A stretch of 60,000 bases of DNA. It comes from Membranipora membranacea. Its lineage: Eukaryota; Bryozoa; Gymnolaemata; Cheilostomatida; Membraniporidae. Every line of letters starts with the position of its first letter. Position 1 is the stretch's first letter. Below, in pieces: positions 33,605 through 47,071 of the stretch. The DNA is taken from the NCBI GenBank assembly GCA_914767715.1, contig OU612072.1, positions 16,494,001-16,554,000 on the forward strand, read 5' to 3'. The notes beneath the pieces were generated by a model. The model was not told where the DNA came from. It saw nothing but the letters and a program-made list of their open reading frames with translations, and did no database searches. A program made the position numbers and the translations under genes.

Positions 33605-36600
33605 TAACATTCTCACTGGTCTCCAGTATCATTACAATGGTATGTATAACACAAAATTGAGTTTTTGTGTATATTACAAAATTTAATCTAATGGACAAGT
33701 GAGATCATTATATTTATGTATATATTATATATATTTTTTACAACCTACCATTACCCTCATCCAAAACGGATATTTCTGTGTGGTCCAAGCCCTTTCTTGC
33801 CACAAGTACGACTCCTGCTGGATGATGAACTATCCCTCCAGGGAAAGTAAGGCTGTCACAGCTCCAGATAAGACTTCCATCCTCTAGGCTCATCTTCACT
33901 ACTTTTCCTGCCATTTTGTCAGATATGACCACACAGTCATCTCCACAGCTGCTCATACTCACATTGCCTTTCATTGTCAGAGCGGCAGGACAGGGAACTC
34001 TTCTGATGACCTCTCCTGTGAATGAGTAGATGATGATCTGCTTAGCAGGCCAATCTCCAACAGCTAGCTGATTTTCATTGATGACTACAATACGCTGCCC
34101 GAAGTATGGAACGGCAGGATGGTCCCAGGATGTTAATAACGAGCCATCAGATATATCATAGACATTGATCTTTGATTGACGTTTACCGATGAACATGAGA
34201 CTGTATAGTCTGTTGTTATACACAGCTAGAGAAGTGACATCTCTTTCAGATTTGATGAAGGCTTTGTGCATATTGCCCTGCTGACCTATCCTGTCAGTAG
34301 CTCCTCCTCTCTGTCCTACATAGGTGAATCCTTTATAGTGACATACTGTGGTACAGTGATTGTCAAACTTTACCTCCCTGATAAACCTTATTCCAGTGGG
34401 CGCTTGTCTTTGTTGTGGTGGTGGAGGGATGGTCGAGGGAGGTGTTGCAGCTGATGGCGGCAGGTTTGGGGCTATTGGTGATTGAGGCTTTACAGTGTTT
34501 AAATTGTAAGCTTCCCCTCTCAGCACAGTTTCACCCTCCTCAGTCAACAATTCCATAACTGGGATAAAATCAGTTTCTGTAAACACAAAGTGCTTTCAAT
34601 TATAAGATGATGGTATAAGAGATTCTTATATATAATATGTGGCAAAATTAGGACTATGAGAAAATGTTTTGTAGAAGGAGTTATCCCCTTTCTTCAAAGA
34701 AGAAAACAACTACTAATTCATCACAGTCCTGCTTTATTATTTAGCAGGTGATGAGATTCATTTTATCAGATGGTAATAAAATAATCACTCTCTCAAAGAT
34801 CCAACAGGACAATCAAGAATAAATATATCTCATTATTTCTCAGAATAACAATTTACCGCCAATAAAAACAATCATTTTAAGACTGGGAGTAGGCCTTTGT
34901 ATCATATGCATATTATTAGTATGTTTTGCCTGACATAGACTAACCTTCAACTCTCAGTGAGGCCACATCTCCCTTCATATTCATGCCAGGTAACTCATAA
35001 GAGGTCAGAGACTTCAGGAACTCAAGACTTTCTTTGTACTTCTCAACAAGGTCAACCTGTTCAGGATAATTCAAATTTTTATCACAGAGTCGTCATGGAC
35101 AATATAGGTTGCGAGTGCTTGCTTGTGGCCTTTTGCGTGTAAAGCTGATTAGCAAGTAGTCCAAGACAGTTACCAACTGAGCTATATCTTGGGAGAAGAG
35201 CTTCAATCACAGGAGCTCAAAATTATCAATATGTTAGAACAATTATCTTATTGTTCAAACGGTTCAAACCCATTTGTCTCATAGAGCAAGCCCTTATCAA
35301 AGCAACTCTTTTTCCGATAGTTACCAAATATACCATAGGATAATACTATTTTTGAAGTACATAAGCCCAATTACCTTTAAACTGATCACTTTACACAACA
35401 CTTATCTGGTAAAAAAACCGAAAGTAATATACTGTTTATAACCACGACCCTCAGTAGTACGTCCGCCCCCTTGCTCTTTGGATGATTTCAACTGTTGAAT
35501 GAGCCTTACCAGGTCTGGTTAGGTATGGTTCTCTAGGAGACAAAGAGTAAACAAAAGGTCCCACCTGTATAAAACAGCTCAGCGGTTTAGGAGCCTTGAC
35601 CACAACAACATTGGACACTCACCTGATGATAGTTGTTCATTCTGTCATCATTATCCTGTAATTTCCACACTATCCCTCTGTGTGTTGTCTCTACTTTCTG
35701 CTCTAGAAACACTTCTCTCTCTATTCTCCCTTTACTTCTGTGTGCTTCAAGCTTTAACTCCAGCCTTTCATACTCCTCCATCACATACTTTATCTAAAAC
35801 AAAATAAATGAATAATTCTAAATGCTAAATCAGTGAGTGTTAATCTCATGCATATCATAAGCTTCAACTAACTTTCAATAAATGAATAGGCCACCATAGT
35901 TTAATAACTTATTTACTAAGGAGTTGTGCGCCCTTAGGAATCAGAGGACTTCTTGTAGCAATTGTTTAATGATCAAAGTCATATTATTAGCATTAGATAT
36001 TAGCCCTCACATATTTATCTCTGGAGTGATGGAGCTGAGACACCAGCTCTTCTGTCTTCTTATCCCAATTCCTCAGTCCTTCCATCGTATCCCTGACAAG
36101 TCTATCAGCTTCACTTTCTCTCTGCTGAGCCTCAACTCTCAGCTTATCTAGCTCCTGTAAGAGGGTCCTCTCTAACTTCATTAGTACTGTGAACTTGTGG
36201 CTGTCACCTAAAACGATCAAGCAGTTCAAACATTTTCAGACTGCATCGAGGGAATAACGTTTGCCACAAGCATGAGGCAACACCGTACACACATAGTTGA
36301 ATCACTAATATTTTAAACTGTAATCAGACCAATCAAATAGCTGCGATCACGTGACAAGTTTATAATCAAAACAGAACTGTTTAATATATAAATATCCAAA
36401 ACAATAACGCTACCTCACCATTTGAGCATTTGGTATTTTCAGGCAAGCAGTTTACACAAAATGTCTTGTAGCATTCAGGACAACCAAAGGACAGCTCTTG
36501 ATCTTTGTGTATAGAACAGAATCTCTTCTCTAACTTCTTCATGGCTCTTCTGTATACAGCAATCTCCACTACATTGTGTTCTGGGTTTAACTCAAAATGA

Positions 36601-38532
36601 GGCTGAAACATTAGATTCTGGATATAATTGTGATACATTCTTACAAACCAGCACTGGATAAGGTACTTCATAGAGGCCGGTGGAGCCAGGAAGATAGACT
36701 AAACATAATTGAATATCGTTAAGATCAGTGAGAGTGTGAGAGTGGGGTTGATGGCTTCAAACCTTTATAATTTTCTATTGAAGGCACATAAAAACCTCAG
36801 TTCCTAATCAGATTTGTCAGGAAAGCAAAAGAGCATAGGGCCGTACCAAGCTTAATGGATCAGTGTCCTTCCAGTACGGCATTATTGATAAGTATGTGTT
36901 TGTGGTGGTTGGTGGGAGAGGGGCGGGTGCAGCTGCAGTTTGACCCGCTAGCAGTCATCATGGTATTTTATTTTCAAGTTTTTTAGTTATTTTAGGATGT
37001 TTAATGACCACAGCAATATTATAGTCTGGCAGCTAGTTCTGCAGTTGTTACGAAATATGTTAACACTTAAAAAAAACAGAGCACCTCTGGGTTAAAAATA
37101 TATATAGTGTTAGAACTTGTCCTCCCTTCTCATCTATGAGCTATGAGGTATCCATGGGGCCTATTGCTGTACCAGCCCAAAAAACTATCACTTCTTTCTA
37201 CTTGACAGAATTGTATAAATTAGTAAATGAAGTTATCTACTATTGTAAAAAGTCTCCTGACAATGGAACAAAAGTTAATTCAAACCCATGTGGAAAAGAA
37301 TGGTAATTAAAAGTCTTTTGAAGTGGTAACTTATTAGGTTGGCACAGCACTAGGCACCATGGATACCTCGTAGCTCTTAGATGAGAAGGGAGGACAATTT
37401 CTACTACTATACAAAATTCTGATTCTCTCAATGTGAAAATATTGCATAAGTACTGCTGAAGTAGCTGCCAAACTATAATATATTGATATTAAGTCTTTAA
37501 CACACATTTAAATTTACCATCATAACCTATAATTAACAATAGATATATTCAACAAGCTGAAATGCACCACATATTAGAAGCAAACAATACTACACTTACC
37601 CCAGAATGATGATCACAGAACACATCATTACAAGCGTAGCAATACATATCAGCTCTTTTCTTATCTTCTTCATTCTTCTTTATACAGATATGACAAAATA
37701 TGACCTCATGTTCCTTTTCCGATGACTTGCCAGACGGCAGCTTGTTCATTGTATGCTCTGTCACTGCCCTACAAAACACAGCAGGCAAAACAATTAGATT
37801 GGGAATGGACGCAAAAGTACCAAGAGTTAGCTGTGATGTAAGGACTATTAATTTCAACTTGTTTCTTGGCATCAAAGAGCTGCAGATGGCATTGTTTGTC
37901 GTTTCTCATGGTGATCATCATTCTACACCAGTAATCACAAGCTAACTGAGTAGTGAAACTCTAAGAACCAAATACAAGGTCAAAATGCTTAGTCAAAGTG
38001 CTCATATGGCTGCATAGTGAGTTTATGGCATTACATCATCAAACACTCAATACAAATTAAATTGAGTGTTTGATAGTTTGTAATGCCACTAACGCAATGC
38101 AGCCCTCTGAGCACTTAGATTAACCATCAGCCGATGTTAACCGGTAGCAGGCTGGTGAACTGATATAACATTATTATACCTTAAAACATGCATGTCAAGT
38201 TGTCAAAATTGACTAATAACCTAATTTTTTATATATTTCAACAACTTAATTAGACGATCATACAAGGTCATATTAATTTATTAAAAATATACTGTGATGT
38301 GTTCTTGGTTATGTCCGATGTGCCGACAGTAAATTAGAAGTCATTATTACCTGCATGTCTCACAAGGGAAGTCACTTGTTGATATCTCAGAGAGTTTGAG
38401 CAGACATTCAGTGCAGACCATATGGGAACAGGGTAGTAGTTTAAGATCACAGCCCAGAAAAGTCTCATACTCCATGCAGATAAAACACTGCGCTTCCCCA
38501 TCTTTTGCTTTATTTACATAAGCCGCAGCCAT
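33280..38532 (-). CDS. TRIM-like RING/B-box/propeller protein B
   Basis: A tandem paralogue of the gene at 21824-26056 with the same eight-exon structure and phases: 38532-38351, 37768-37600, 36602-36419, 36207-36011, 35793-35623, 35056-34945, 34576-33755, 33419-33280, giving 658 codons plus stop. RING (CFICMEYETFLGCDLKLL, CSHMVCTEC), B-box (CHICIKK, YCYACNDVFCDHH, FCSIHKDQE, CPECYKTFCVNC), coiled coil, Pro-rich linker and propeller are all intact. Differences from A are scattered substitutions, most in the RING exon and the propeller loops. No frame break is seen, so both copies look functional. Probable E3 ubiquitin ligase, by family. Confidence 0.85.
33755..34576 (-). CDS. TRIM-like protein B, propeller exon 7
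   Basis: 822 nt, the same length as in gene A. It contains ETDFIPVMELLTEEGE, the Pro-rich linker and blades such as FTYVGQRGGATDRI and ENQLAVGDWPAKQI. Loop substitutions relative to A cluster at the blade tips (for example ARKGLDHT against STAYLDHT). Confidence 0.8.
37990..38125. repeat. foldback element in TRIM B intron 1
   Basis: Long imperfect inverted repeat: GGCATTACATCATCAAACAC pairs with its complement after an 8-nt centre, and the outer AGTGCTCA...GGCTGCA words also pair. It is absent from the matching intron of gene A, so it is probably a small MITE inserted after the gene duplication. Confidence 0.65.
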
Positions 38533-40416
38533 TCTGTCCTGGCAACATAATGATAATGAATGATACCCTGTTGTTGTAGCTGCAATAAATAGACGAAATT
38601 TGGCCCAATTGCCTGCATTTGGAGTTGCTTCCGATCAACTGATCAAGCCACAGCCTGGGGCGTGACCAGTGGGAGGGACAAACTGGAGTGCAGGCAATTG
38701 GATTAAATTTGATCTAGGAGTACTGCATGTAGTTCAAATCACACATCCAGATGGTGCTTATTTCAAGAAAGTTGAGGACTTCAACTTCAATGAAATACTA
38801 CTTACTTGTAAAATCTAAGGGAATCCAAATTCTTGACTCGTCTGACTCAAAGTTGCTATTAAAGAAGAAGTGTGTCACCTAGCATGTGTTCCGAAGTTGT
38901 TTCAAATTCAGTTAGTCGATGCGCTTGCTATCACCCCGATAAGAATATGTTTAATAAAATCATGACATATTTTCCATAAGTACCCTTATCTTATATCTTT
39001 ATATACCTTTAACATTAGGCTCCAAAGTCAATTTATTGCGTTGAATACTAGGTGCTATTAGCTTGTAGCCTTGTTGAATGATAAGATATCACGGTAATGT
39101 GCCCTTATTTTCGTGTTGTACGGTGGTGTATTTCTGATAAGCCAGTATCCTGTCACTGTGTGCTGAGTATAGCTAACACCACAGTCATCGATTGTGAAAC
39201 ACTGATTCCCAGCACACAGTAAATTGATGATAAGTACCAGTTAGGTTATTCCTGTATTGAATATTATTGAAGTTATAAACCTCGCTGTGGTTCAAAAATC
39301 ATCATATTTTACTTTGGAGTTGCCCAGCCTCACATAAAGGGAAGGCAATTCTTATGTTATTTGTAGTCCAAGGTAAAAATAACATTACTCCATCTGCTAG
39401 CCAAACATTGTTCGGTGGGAGTTCCCCGCCCCACCGACGGAGCTTCGATTTTTATGAGAATTTAAACGAAGAGTATTTTAGATGTTTCAGCAATATGTGT
39501 TATACTTCTGAGAAATTTATTCACAATAGGCCTATATTGGTGTTACCCAAAAATAGACTATTATCCGGATACCTTCACTACTGTGTTGTTGTGTTTTGCA
39601 GGAACACGATTGAAAGGTTGATGGTCAGATGGACGTCAAAAAGTCGCTCAGTAGTAGTACCACTAAATCATCCTAGGCCTAGAGGTAGCCTCATGAGAGC
39701 TTTCAGAGCTAATTCTTTGTTCCAGCAAACCATTTCAAACAGGAGCAGATTGTCAGCGCCCATCAAAGCTGTGAGTATCTCCACCATAGACAATTATCTC
39801 CACTCACTGACCACTCTGATAACAAGATTACACTATTACCATGTGTATCACGGATCGTGAGAGCCAATTTTAATACGAGTACCTACCATGTGCCCACCCC
39901 AAATTATTGGAACTGTCCTCAGGTCGTCACACTAACTTTCTTCTGATGGTACTCAAGCTAAGTGAATAAATTGACTCTCTATTGATCAGAGATATACATG
40001 CAATAGTATATCACGTGATCACTGTGCACGCAGACTAGACACTATATATATATGACTGTGTTTGTGTCGCTGATAAATAGAATTCAGTTCAATAGAATTA
40101 GCTTCAGTACCTTACAAGAAAAGTGAACCTAGCCTCTATTTTAGCTGATAAATATCGATCTCCAGGTTGTGAGACTTGTCACCTCTTATTGATACCCACC
40201 CCTTCTCTCAGATTTCCATATTACATACTATGTTTACAAAAGTGTACCTTGTGAAAGAGCTGCATCTTAACCGCTGCGCTGTGGTTAGTATAAAGCAGCA
40301 GTCTTTTGGTTTTGAATCACACAAAGTTGAGATGAAAGTTTGCCAAAGTTGTGCCGAAAATTTGTCAAATTTGCCTGCATTAGGGCTGTTGCTCCTCTAT
40401 TCAACCAGCTTCATAG
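38533..40416. other. upstream region of TRIM B, no firm gene
   Basis: A 168-codon plus-strand frame at 39354-39860 (ATG start) contains a splice-like acceptor at 39600 and a donor at 39774. It may hide a short exon with NTIERLMVRWTSKSRS, but no domain is recognised and composition is uneven. An (AT)n tract lies near 40045. Confidence 0.35.
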
Positions 40417-41112
40417 TGGGAGCAACTCTGAACGCAATCAAATTAAATCAATCGTAATGAATGTGTCAGCCAGCCTGTTCATATGTTATTGGCTTGACAG
40501 TCAGCTAACATTGACCAGGAGTTCTTGTTCTTGTTGGATGACATTTTTCTGCATAATATCCTCTCTAAAAATGGAGGCAGTTATTTACAAGAAGAACAAG
40601 GCCAAAGGCATGAGCCTGCTGTCTAGTTTTTTTTTGTGTTACAAAGATCATCCAATTACTTTCACTTATCAAGCTATCACTTAATTGGCAAGCTACCACA
40701 ATTCACTAAAACAGAAAGTTGTCTTTTATGCTTTTATAAGGAGACAACTCCAATACCTCAGCTCACTTTGTTTGGCTGCAGTTTTTTTATGTTTTTGTAC
40801 CCTTTTCTTAGAGCATGAATCAAGAAGCCCTGCAAAGAGAATGTGGAGGAGGGGTGAAACGGGTTGAGATAAAAAAGGCAACTGCAGACATTGGGTAATA
40901 ATTACAGGATAAATATTTGCCCTGTGCATCCAAATCCCTTCACTCAAGCAGTATAGCTAGGTCCCTAGTCCCTAGCAATATCTTCAAAATTTTCAGATGA
41001 AGTCTTTAGCCTTGAGCTGTATGAGTCAACATCTTTACATCTGATTTTAGTGGCCTAAGCCCCTTTTCTCATCGACTTAGGAAGGTGTCTGGTGTTGAAT
41101 ATGTTGTCGTAA
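40417..41112 (+). repeat. third copy of the 5.5-6.2 kb repeat block
   Basis: Matches 5491-6165 and 43684-44350 from GGGAGCAAC onward. The 81-codon frame seen in the other copies is truncated here. It runs straight into the second 6-kb duplicate. Confidence 0.6.
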
Positions 41113-41526
41113 AAAATAGTTTATATAAATAACATAATTGTATCTATATAACTATAGAATCCTCTTTTGTTTATAATAACAACCCTGCTGCTTGAAGCGG
41201 AAATTCAATATTTAATATTTTGAAATTTTGTAGTCCATCACTTCGTGCTCATATACTGAAAATTTTTTCATCATCTGGAGCGGTTTAGTCTGAGCCACCT
41301 AGACTTTTGCTCCCTGCCTGACGACCCCCGGTGGTATGTCTAAGACTGGACTGATACAGTAAATCTATAAGCAAATAGGGCGGTCTCTGATGTTGAACAT
41401 TTTGTCCTAAAAAAATATATGATAATAAAAAATAATAAAAATATTGATTACATAATTTTATCAAAAAAACATTAAAATCTTATTATTAGCTTGATGCGGG
41501 AATTCATCAGTCAGCTTCTTTGTTCT

Positions 41527-41829
41527 CATTTATTGAAAATTTTTTCCTCGTCGGCCTTTTAAGCAAATATACAGTTTCTGATGTTGGACATGTTGTTGTA
41601 ACAATAGAATATAAAAATAAAATGCAAATATTGAGAATAGAATATTAACCATAGCGCATTCCCATAATATTTAATATTTGTGCTTGTTATTTTTCTGAAT
41701 GGTAAACGGTTTTGAATAAAAAGTAGTTGTCTGTATTTTAGGAAGTTTATCTTATCTGACCTCCCAGTCAATGTAAAACAATACTGTCCCTTTTAATCTC
41801 TGCAAGTGAATATATTAATCATCATGTAT

Positions 41830-41870
<41 letters not shown>

Positions 41871-43507
41871 CTATGTATATTGTCATGACAGCTGGTCCCC
41901 TGCAATGCTCTTAGAGCAAGTTTCAAATGGATAAATCTCAGTCCTTTATTCTTTGGTCGTATACCTTGGCCAGGACTTCAATGTACGCTTTGGGCTGATT
42001 AGTTTTGTACCTTGGCGTCTGGCTATTATTAATTCTGCGTCGACTGTTTTGGCCTAAGTGCTCTAATTAAAATGGGTATAATTACCCTTTTCCGGCTGAC
42101 AGCCTCCACAATGTCAGTCTCATGTAATATTGTTGTTGGTGATAGGATTAGTATCTGATTGATGGTAAAAATATATGTTGAAATTTAATCAAAAGAGAAT
42201 ATTGAGCTGTCAGTGTCCCTCTGTTAGAATCCCATACATAATTACTGTATTATCATATCTTGGAAGAACAAGTGTTGTAATTCACAGACAGAGATCAAGA
42301 TTGGAAGCTCTCTTTCTCTTAATTGTATCCGTATATTCTGTGAGCAGCTTTCCTAAAATGGAAGAAACCACATCTCAAAGAAAGATGACGGGTTTGTCAC
42401 TTGCGGTTGCTACCATCCTATATAGATGGGTTTGTCACATGTGTTATATGTAGCTGAACCAGTCAGCTTCTGTTATGATCCGAAATATGGCTCGTGAAAA
42501 TTATTGATTATTTGTCTGGTAACCTTTCCTAGCATAGCTCTCTCACAAACCGAAACTATAAATTTAAAACTAGTCAATTAAAATCGGGAAGGCATTTTTA
42601 ATACCACAGTTGGAGTAGACAGACAAACAGCAACATTTTTAGCTACCAAAACAGTCATGACATAAAGATGGACAGGCAATAAACCACTGTATATTCCTAT
42701 ATTAAGGAGATAAGTTATCCTCTCTCTTTATCTGAGCAGATAACTCCAAAGTAATAACCATATTCCGGATATCATGTTCAGCAACAATATCTGATTGTCA
42801 ACATTCTTAGCTCGCATATGGTTGATTGATTATACTACAAATTGTCTGTGCTGTATATTGAAACAACTTAATGTAAGCTATTAGCAGCACCATATAAGTC
42901 ACATATCTACAAAAATCTGTATATCGATGAGCTTTCACTTTCAGTCAGGAGCATGTGCTGCCACTATGTCTGAGTGCAACAAGCGAAGAAGATCCTACTG
43001 TCTGGAAACAAAACTGCTTTTTTATTAATTTATCATTGGATGTGATAAACCAACTCCAAAAGGGCTTAGCGAGTTATTGTTCTATCCAAGCAACAGGGAT
43101 ATAACATAGGGCAACAAATTTAGCTAGGACCCTTTTCGAACATAATTTGATGTATCATTTGAATTCATTTGTTAATTTATATATTGTACAAATGTAAGTC
43201 TAAATTGAGGCCAAGCGATTAGAAAAGATAAACATTTTTGTGAATTGTCTTTTCAATGTAAGAGAAAAAAATGTATCATTATCGCAAGAAAAAACAGAGG
43301 ATTAGCAATAAAATCAACCAGTAAGCATTACATCTGTACTTAAGTTGTACAAAAGGTGGTAAATTCAATATTTTTATCGTTATGTATCACTTTGTAAAAC
43401 CTTTTATCAATTATATAAATCATAACAAGGCAAACTTCAATAGCCATCCTTAACAAAGATAGGCCCATAGCGTCTTTCGATTTTATTCGGTGAGAATCTC
43501 ATACATG
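41527..43507 (-). pseudogene. TRIM-family 3'-region relic, unit 4
   Basis: Near-identical to the unit at 3338-5318. The terminal-exon-like segment is at about 42210-42352 on the minus strand, with the same in-frame TGA, so the defect predates the duplication. Confidence 0.6.
41832..41868. repeat. (AT)n microsatellite
   Basis: About 18 uninterrupted TA units, against an interrupted tract at the matching site near 3641. Confidence 0.85.
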
Positions 43508-43683
43508 AGCAGAGATTTCATAATTAAGATTGGTGATGACAGACCAATATAGGTTTAGTGGGGGAGTTGGGTTTAGCTATGATTATAGCTACTTTGTGGG
43601 GGATTTATGTTTTGAAATGGCAGAGCTCACCCATTGCATAATTAAGATTGGTGATGACAAACCAATATAGGTTTAGTGGGGGA
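43508..43683. repeat. 1.5 units of the 118-bp repeat (copy 2)
   Basis: Same junctions as 5319-5490. Confidence 0.75.
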
Positions 43684-44350
43684 GCAACACTGAACGCAAT
43701 CAAATTAAATCAATCGTAATGAATGCGTCAGCCAGCCTGTTCATATGTTATTGGCTTGACAGTCAGCCAACATTGACCTGGAGTTCTTGTTCTTGTTAGA
43801 TGACATATTTCTGCATAAGATCCTCCCTATAAATGGAGGCAGTTAGTTACAAGAGGAACAAGGCCAAAGGCATGAGCCTGCTGTCTAGTCTTTTTTTATG
43901 TTACAAAGATCATCCAATCACTTTCACTTATCAAGCTATCACTCAATTGGGAAGCTACCACAATCCACTAAAACAGAAAGTTGTCTTCTCTGCTTTTATA
44001 AGGAGCCAACTCCAATACCTCAGCTCACTTTGTTTGGCTGCAGTTTTTATGTTTTTGTACCCTTTTCTTACCGCATGAATCAAGAAGACCTGCAAAGAGA
44101 ATGTGGAGGAGGGGGGGAAACTGGTTGAGATAAGAAAGGCAACTGCAGACTGCAGACGTTGGGTAATAACAGGATAAATATTTTTCCTGTATATCCAAAT
44201 CCCTTCACTCAAGCAGTATAGCTAGTGCCCTAGTCCCTAGCAATGTCTACAAAATTTTCAGATGAACTCTTTAGCCTTGAGTTGTATGAGTCAAAATCTT
44301 TTAGTGGCCTAAGCCTCTTTTCTCATCGACTTAGGGAGGTGTCTGACTTT
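43684..44350 (+). repeat. repeat block with the 81-codon frame (copy 2)
   Basis: Matches 5491-6165. The frame at 43833-44078 is complete, with a single conservative change in the central part compared with 5641-5886. Confidence 0.55.
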
Positions 44351-44819
44351 GAATATGTTGTCGTAAAAAAAGTTTATATAAATAACATAGTTGTATCTAT
44401 ATAGCTACAAAACACTCTTTTGTTTATAATAACAACCCTGCTGCTTGAAGCGGAAATTCAATTTTTTAATATTTCGAAATTTTGTAGTCCATCACTTCGT
44501 GCTCATTTACTGAAGCTTTTTTCATCATCCGGAGCGGTTTAGTCTGAGCCCCTCCACCCCCAGACTGTTGCTCCCTGCCTGACGGCACCCATGGGTATGA
44601 CTGATACTACAGTAAAGCTATAAGCAAATAGGGCGGTCTCTGATGTTGAACATTTTGTCGTAAAAAAATATAAGATAACAAAAAATGATAAAAATATTGA
44701 TTACATAATTTTATCAAAATAGCATTAAAGTCTCATTATTAATAGACCATGCAGCTTGATGCGGTAATTCATTTTTGAATTTTTTGAAAATTCATAGTCA
44801 GCTTCTTTGTTCTCATTTT

Positions 44820-46745
44820 TATGTGTGTGTTTTTTATGTGTGTGCGTGTGTTTATTGCTAGACTAGCTTAAACTAGAATGAGTAAAACGGTATCAAAGGT
44901 ATATAAAAAGTTAAAAAGCAATGGGACAGTCAGATAGCACGAAGCTAGAGCAGAGACTGCCCGACTAGAACTCTCAACGCCACACTCGCCTGCCGGAACG
45001 ACAGAGCGAAACATCCGCAACCTGCACACAATCAAACCCCCTCCCACAGGCGTGCCGCCAGGCCAACCAAGGAACCAGACTGAGTACATGTCTCCACTCC
45101 CATAAGGTACCTGTTGTACAGGTTGACACCATGGCACAACAGGGACCTCTCACCTCGCTTGTTTTTGGCCTTTTTTGTTCGTGAATTATTTAATCTTGTG
45201 TTAAAATCATGTTCTGATTTAAGAGAGTTGATAAACTCATTCAAAAATGTTCTTAAAAATAGTTTTAAAGAGCAGTATTGGAATAGCATATCCGAAGGCA
45301 TTATATTTAAAGTCTTAAAAAGGGTTGAAACATGATCTCTGGTTTTTTTCTTTAAAATCACTCTTACACAAGCTTTTTGGAGGACTATTACTCGTTTAAG
45401 GTCATTTTCAGCTGCGTGGCCCCAGACCTCTATTCCATAGAGCAGGTGCGGGTAAAAAAATGAATAATATAGTTCAATCATTGTATTTTCGTCAAAATAT
45501 GGCCTTACTACACGCATCATTTTTACAACCAAATTTAATTTTTTGCACAATTCATTTATATGCGACTTAAAAGTAATATTTGAATCAAGGATAACACCTA
45601 AAAATTTAGTTTCATATTTCAGTTCAAGGGTGTTGGTATTCAGTTTGATGACATGGTCATCGGCACTGATAGCTTTTCTTTGGGATTTAAAAATTACCTG
45701 AAAAGTTTCGGAATAGTTAAGTACTAGTTTATTAGCTAAGCACCAATTTTCAACTTTGTTTAATTCTTGACTTAAAATGGCATGGTCTGTACAAAAAATA
45801 TTAGTGTCGTCTGCATACAGTATGTAATTTAATGCAGGCGCTGCATTCAAGAGGTCGTTTATGTAAATAAAAAATAAAAGCGGCCCAAGGTTTGAACCTT
45901 GGGGTACTCCTATGTTGATGTCACGGTACTGAGATACAGCATTATTTACAATAACAGATTGGTAGTTTTCGATGAGAGATGTGGCACAGGGTAAAAATCC
46001 ATTGAACGGTAGCTTTTTGACTAAAATTTCATGATTAATAGTATCAAACGCCTTTGAAAAATCTAAAAATATACCAAATGTGCTGTTGCAGCGGTTAAAA
46101 TTTTCATACAATTGTTCCATGAGCTTGTTTATAGCAGTGGTGGTATTTCTGCCTCTTCTAAATCCAAACTGGCAGTCGGTTAAAATTGAGTTGGTCTCTA
46201 AAAAATCAATTATCTGGTTACTAAGAATTTTTTCAACAATTTTAGAAATAGTGCTTAAGATTGATATTGGGCGATAGTTATTAGTACTTTGTTTGTCCCC
46301 TTTTTTTAAAAGTGGATGTCACTCGTGCAATTTTTAAGCAGTCTGGGAACACAGAATTTTCAATGACCAAATTTACAAGATATGCCAATATTGGGAGGAT
46401 AATCAGCTTGTTTTCTTTGATCGCTCGTGACGAGATTTTGTCAGGACCAGTGGCTTTTTTAGCTTGGAGATTATCCCTAACGGGCAGGATATCAGTGCTA
46501 TCAACAATATAAAAACTGAATTCGGGTCTAGAATCCCACTCAACTTGAGGGGCAAAATACTCAGCAAAGTTAGCGTCTGTGGGACGCAATTTGTCGGCAA
46601 GATTCGCACCTACGCTTGTGAAGAATGTATTAAAACTTTCAGCAACCTCTTGAGAGTTTTTACTGAGTGATTGGTCGTTAGTTTTGAGGGTAATTGTGCT
46701 GTCTTTGCTATTTTTCCGAACCATTGATCATCATTTTTATAAATT
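44820..46745 (-). mobile_element. 5'-truncated CR1/L2-like LINE, copy 2
   Basis: The better-preserved copy. Frame 46724-46281 covers the pre-RT region and RT start (FNTFFTSVGANLADK, ATGPDKISSRAIKEN), a break occurs at a T run near 46305, and frame 46120-45032 (362 codons) covers FLDFSKAFDTINHEI, GVPQGSNLGPLLFFIYINDL, LYADDTNIFC and the C-terminal part. No endonuclease. Same insertion point as the copy at 6636-8575. Confidence 0.85.
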
Positions 46746-47071
46746 TCCAACGTATTTATTGAAAGCTTTTTCCTCGTCGGCCTTTTAAGCAAATATATAG
46801 TTTCTGATGTTGAACATGTTGTTGTAACAATAGAATATAAAAATAAAATGCAAATATTGAGCATTAACTATTGGCCATCGCGCATTTCTGTAATCATTAC
46901 TATTTTTGCTTATTATTTTTCTAAATGCAAAACAGTTTTTGAGTATAACGCAGCTGTCTGGTTTTTGGAAGTATATCTTTTCTGACCTCTCAGTCAATGT
47001 AAAACAATACTTTCCCTTTTTATCTCTGTAAGTGAATATATTAATCCTCATGTATGGTATATATATATATA

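Larger units (their letters stand above)
41113..47071. repeat. 6-kb segmental duplication, copy 2
   Basis: Counterpart of 2925-8898, same orientation. It ends in an (AT)n tract, beyond which the sequence is unrelated to copy 1. Substitutions are sparse by eye, so the duplication is recent. Confidence 0.85.

Noticed and set aside
39354-39860. 168-codon plus-strand frame
   Set aside because: Uneven composition, splice-like sites within it and no recognised domain. Kept only as a note in the intergenic entry.
40250-40325. Possible plus-strand tRNA-like sequence
   Set aside because: The B-box match is poor and no arms can be paired.
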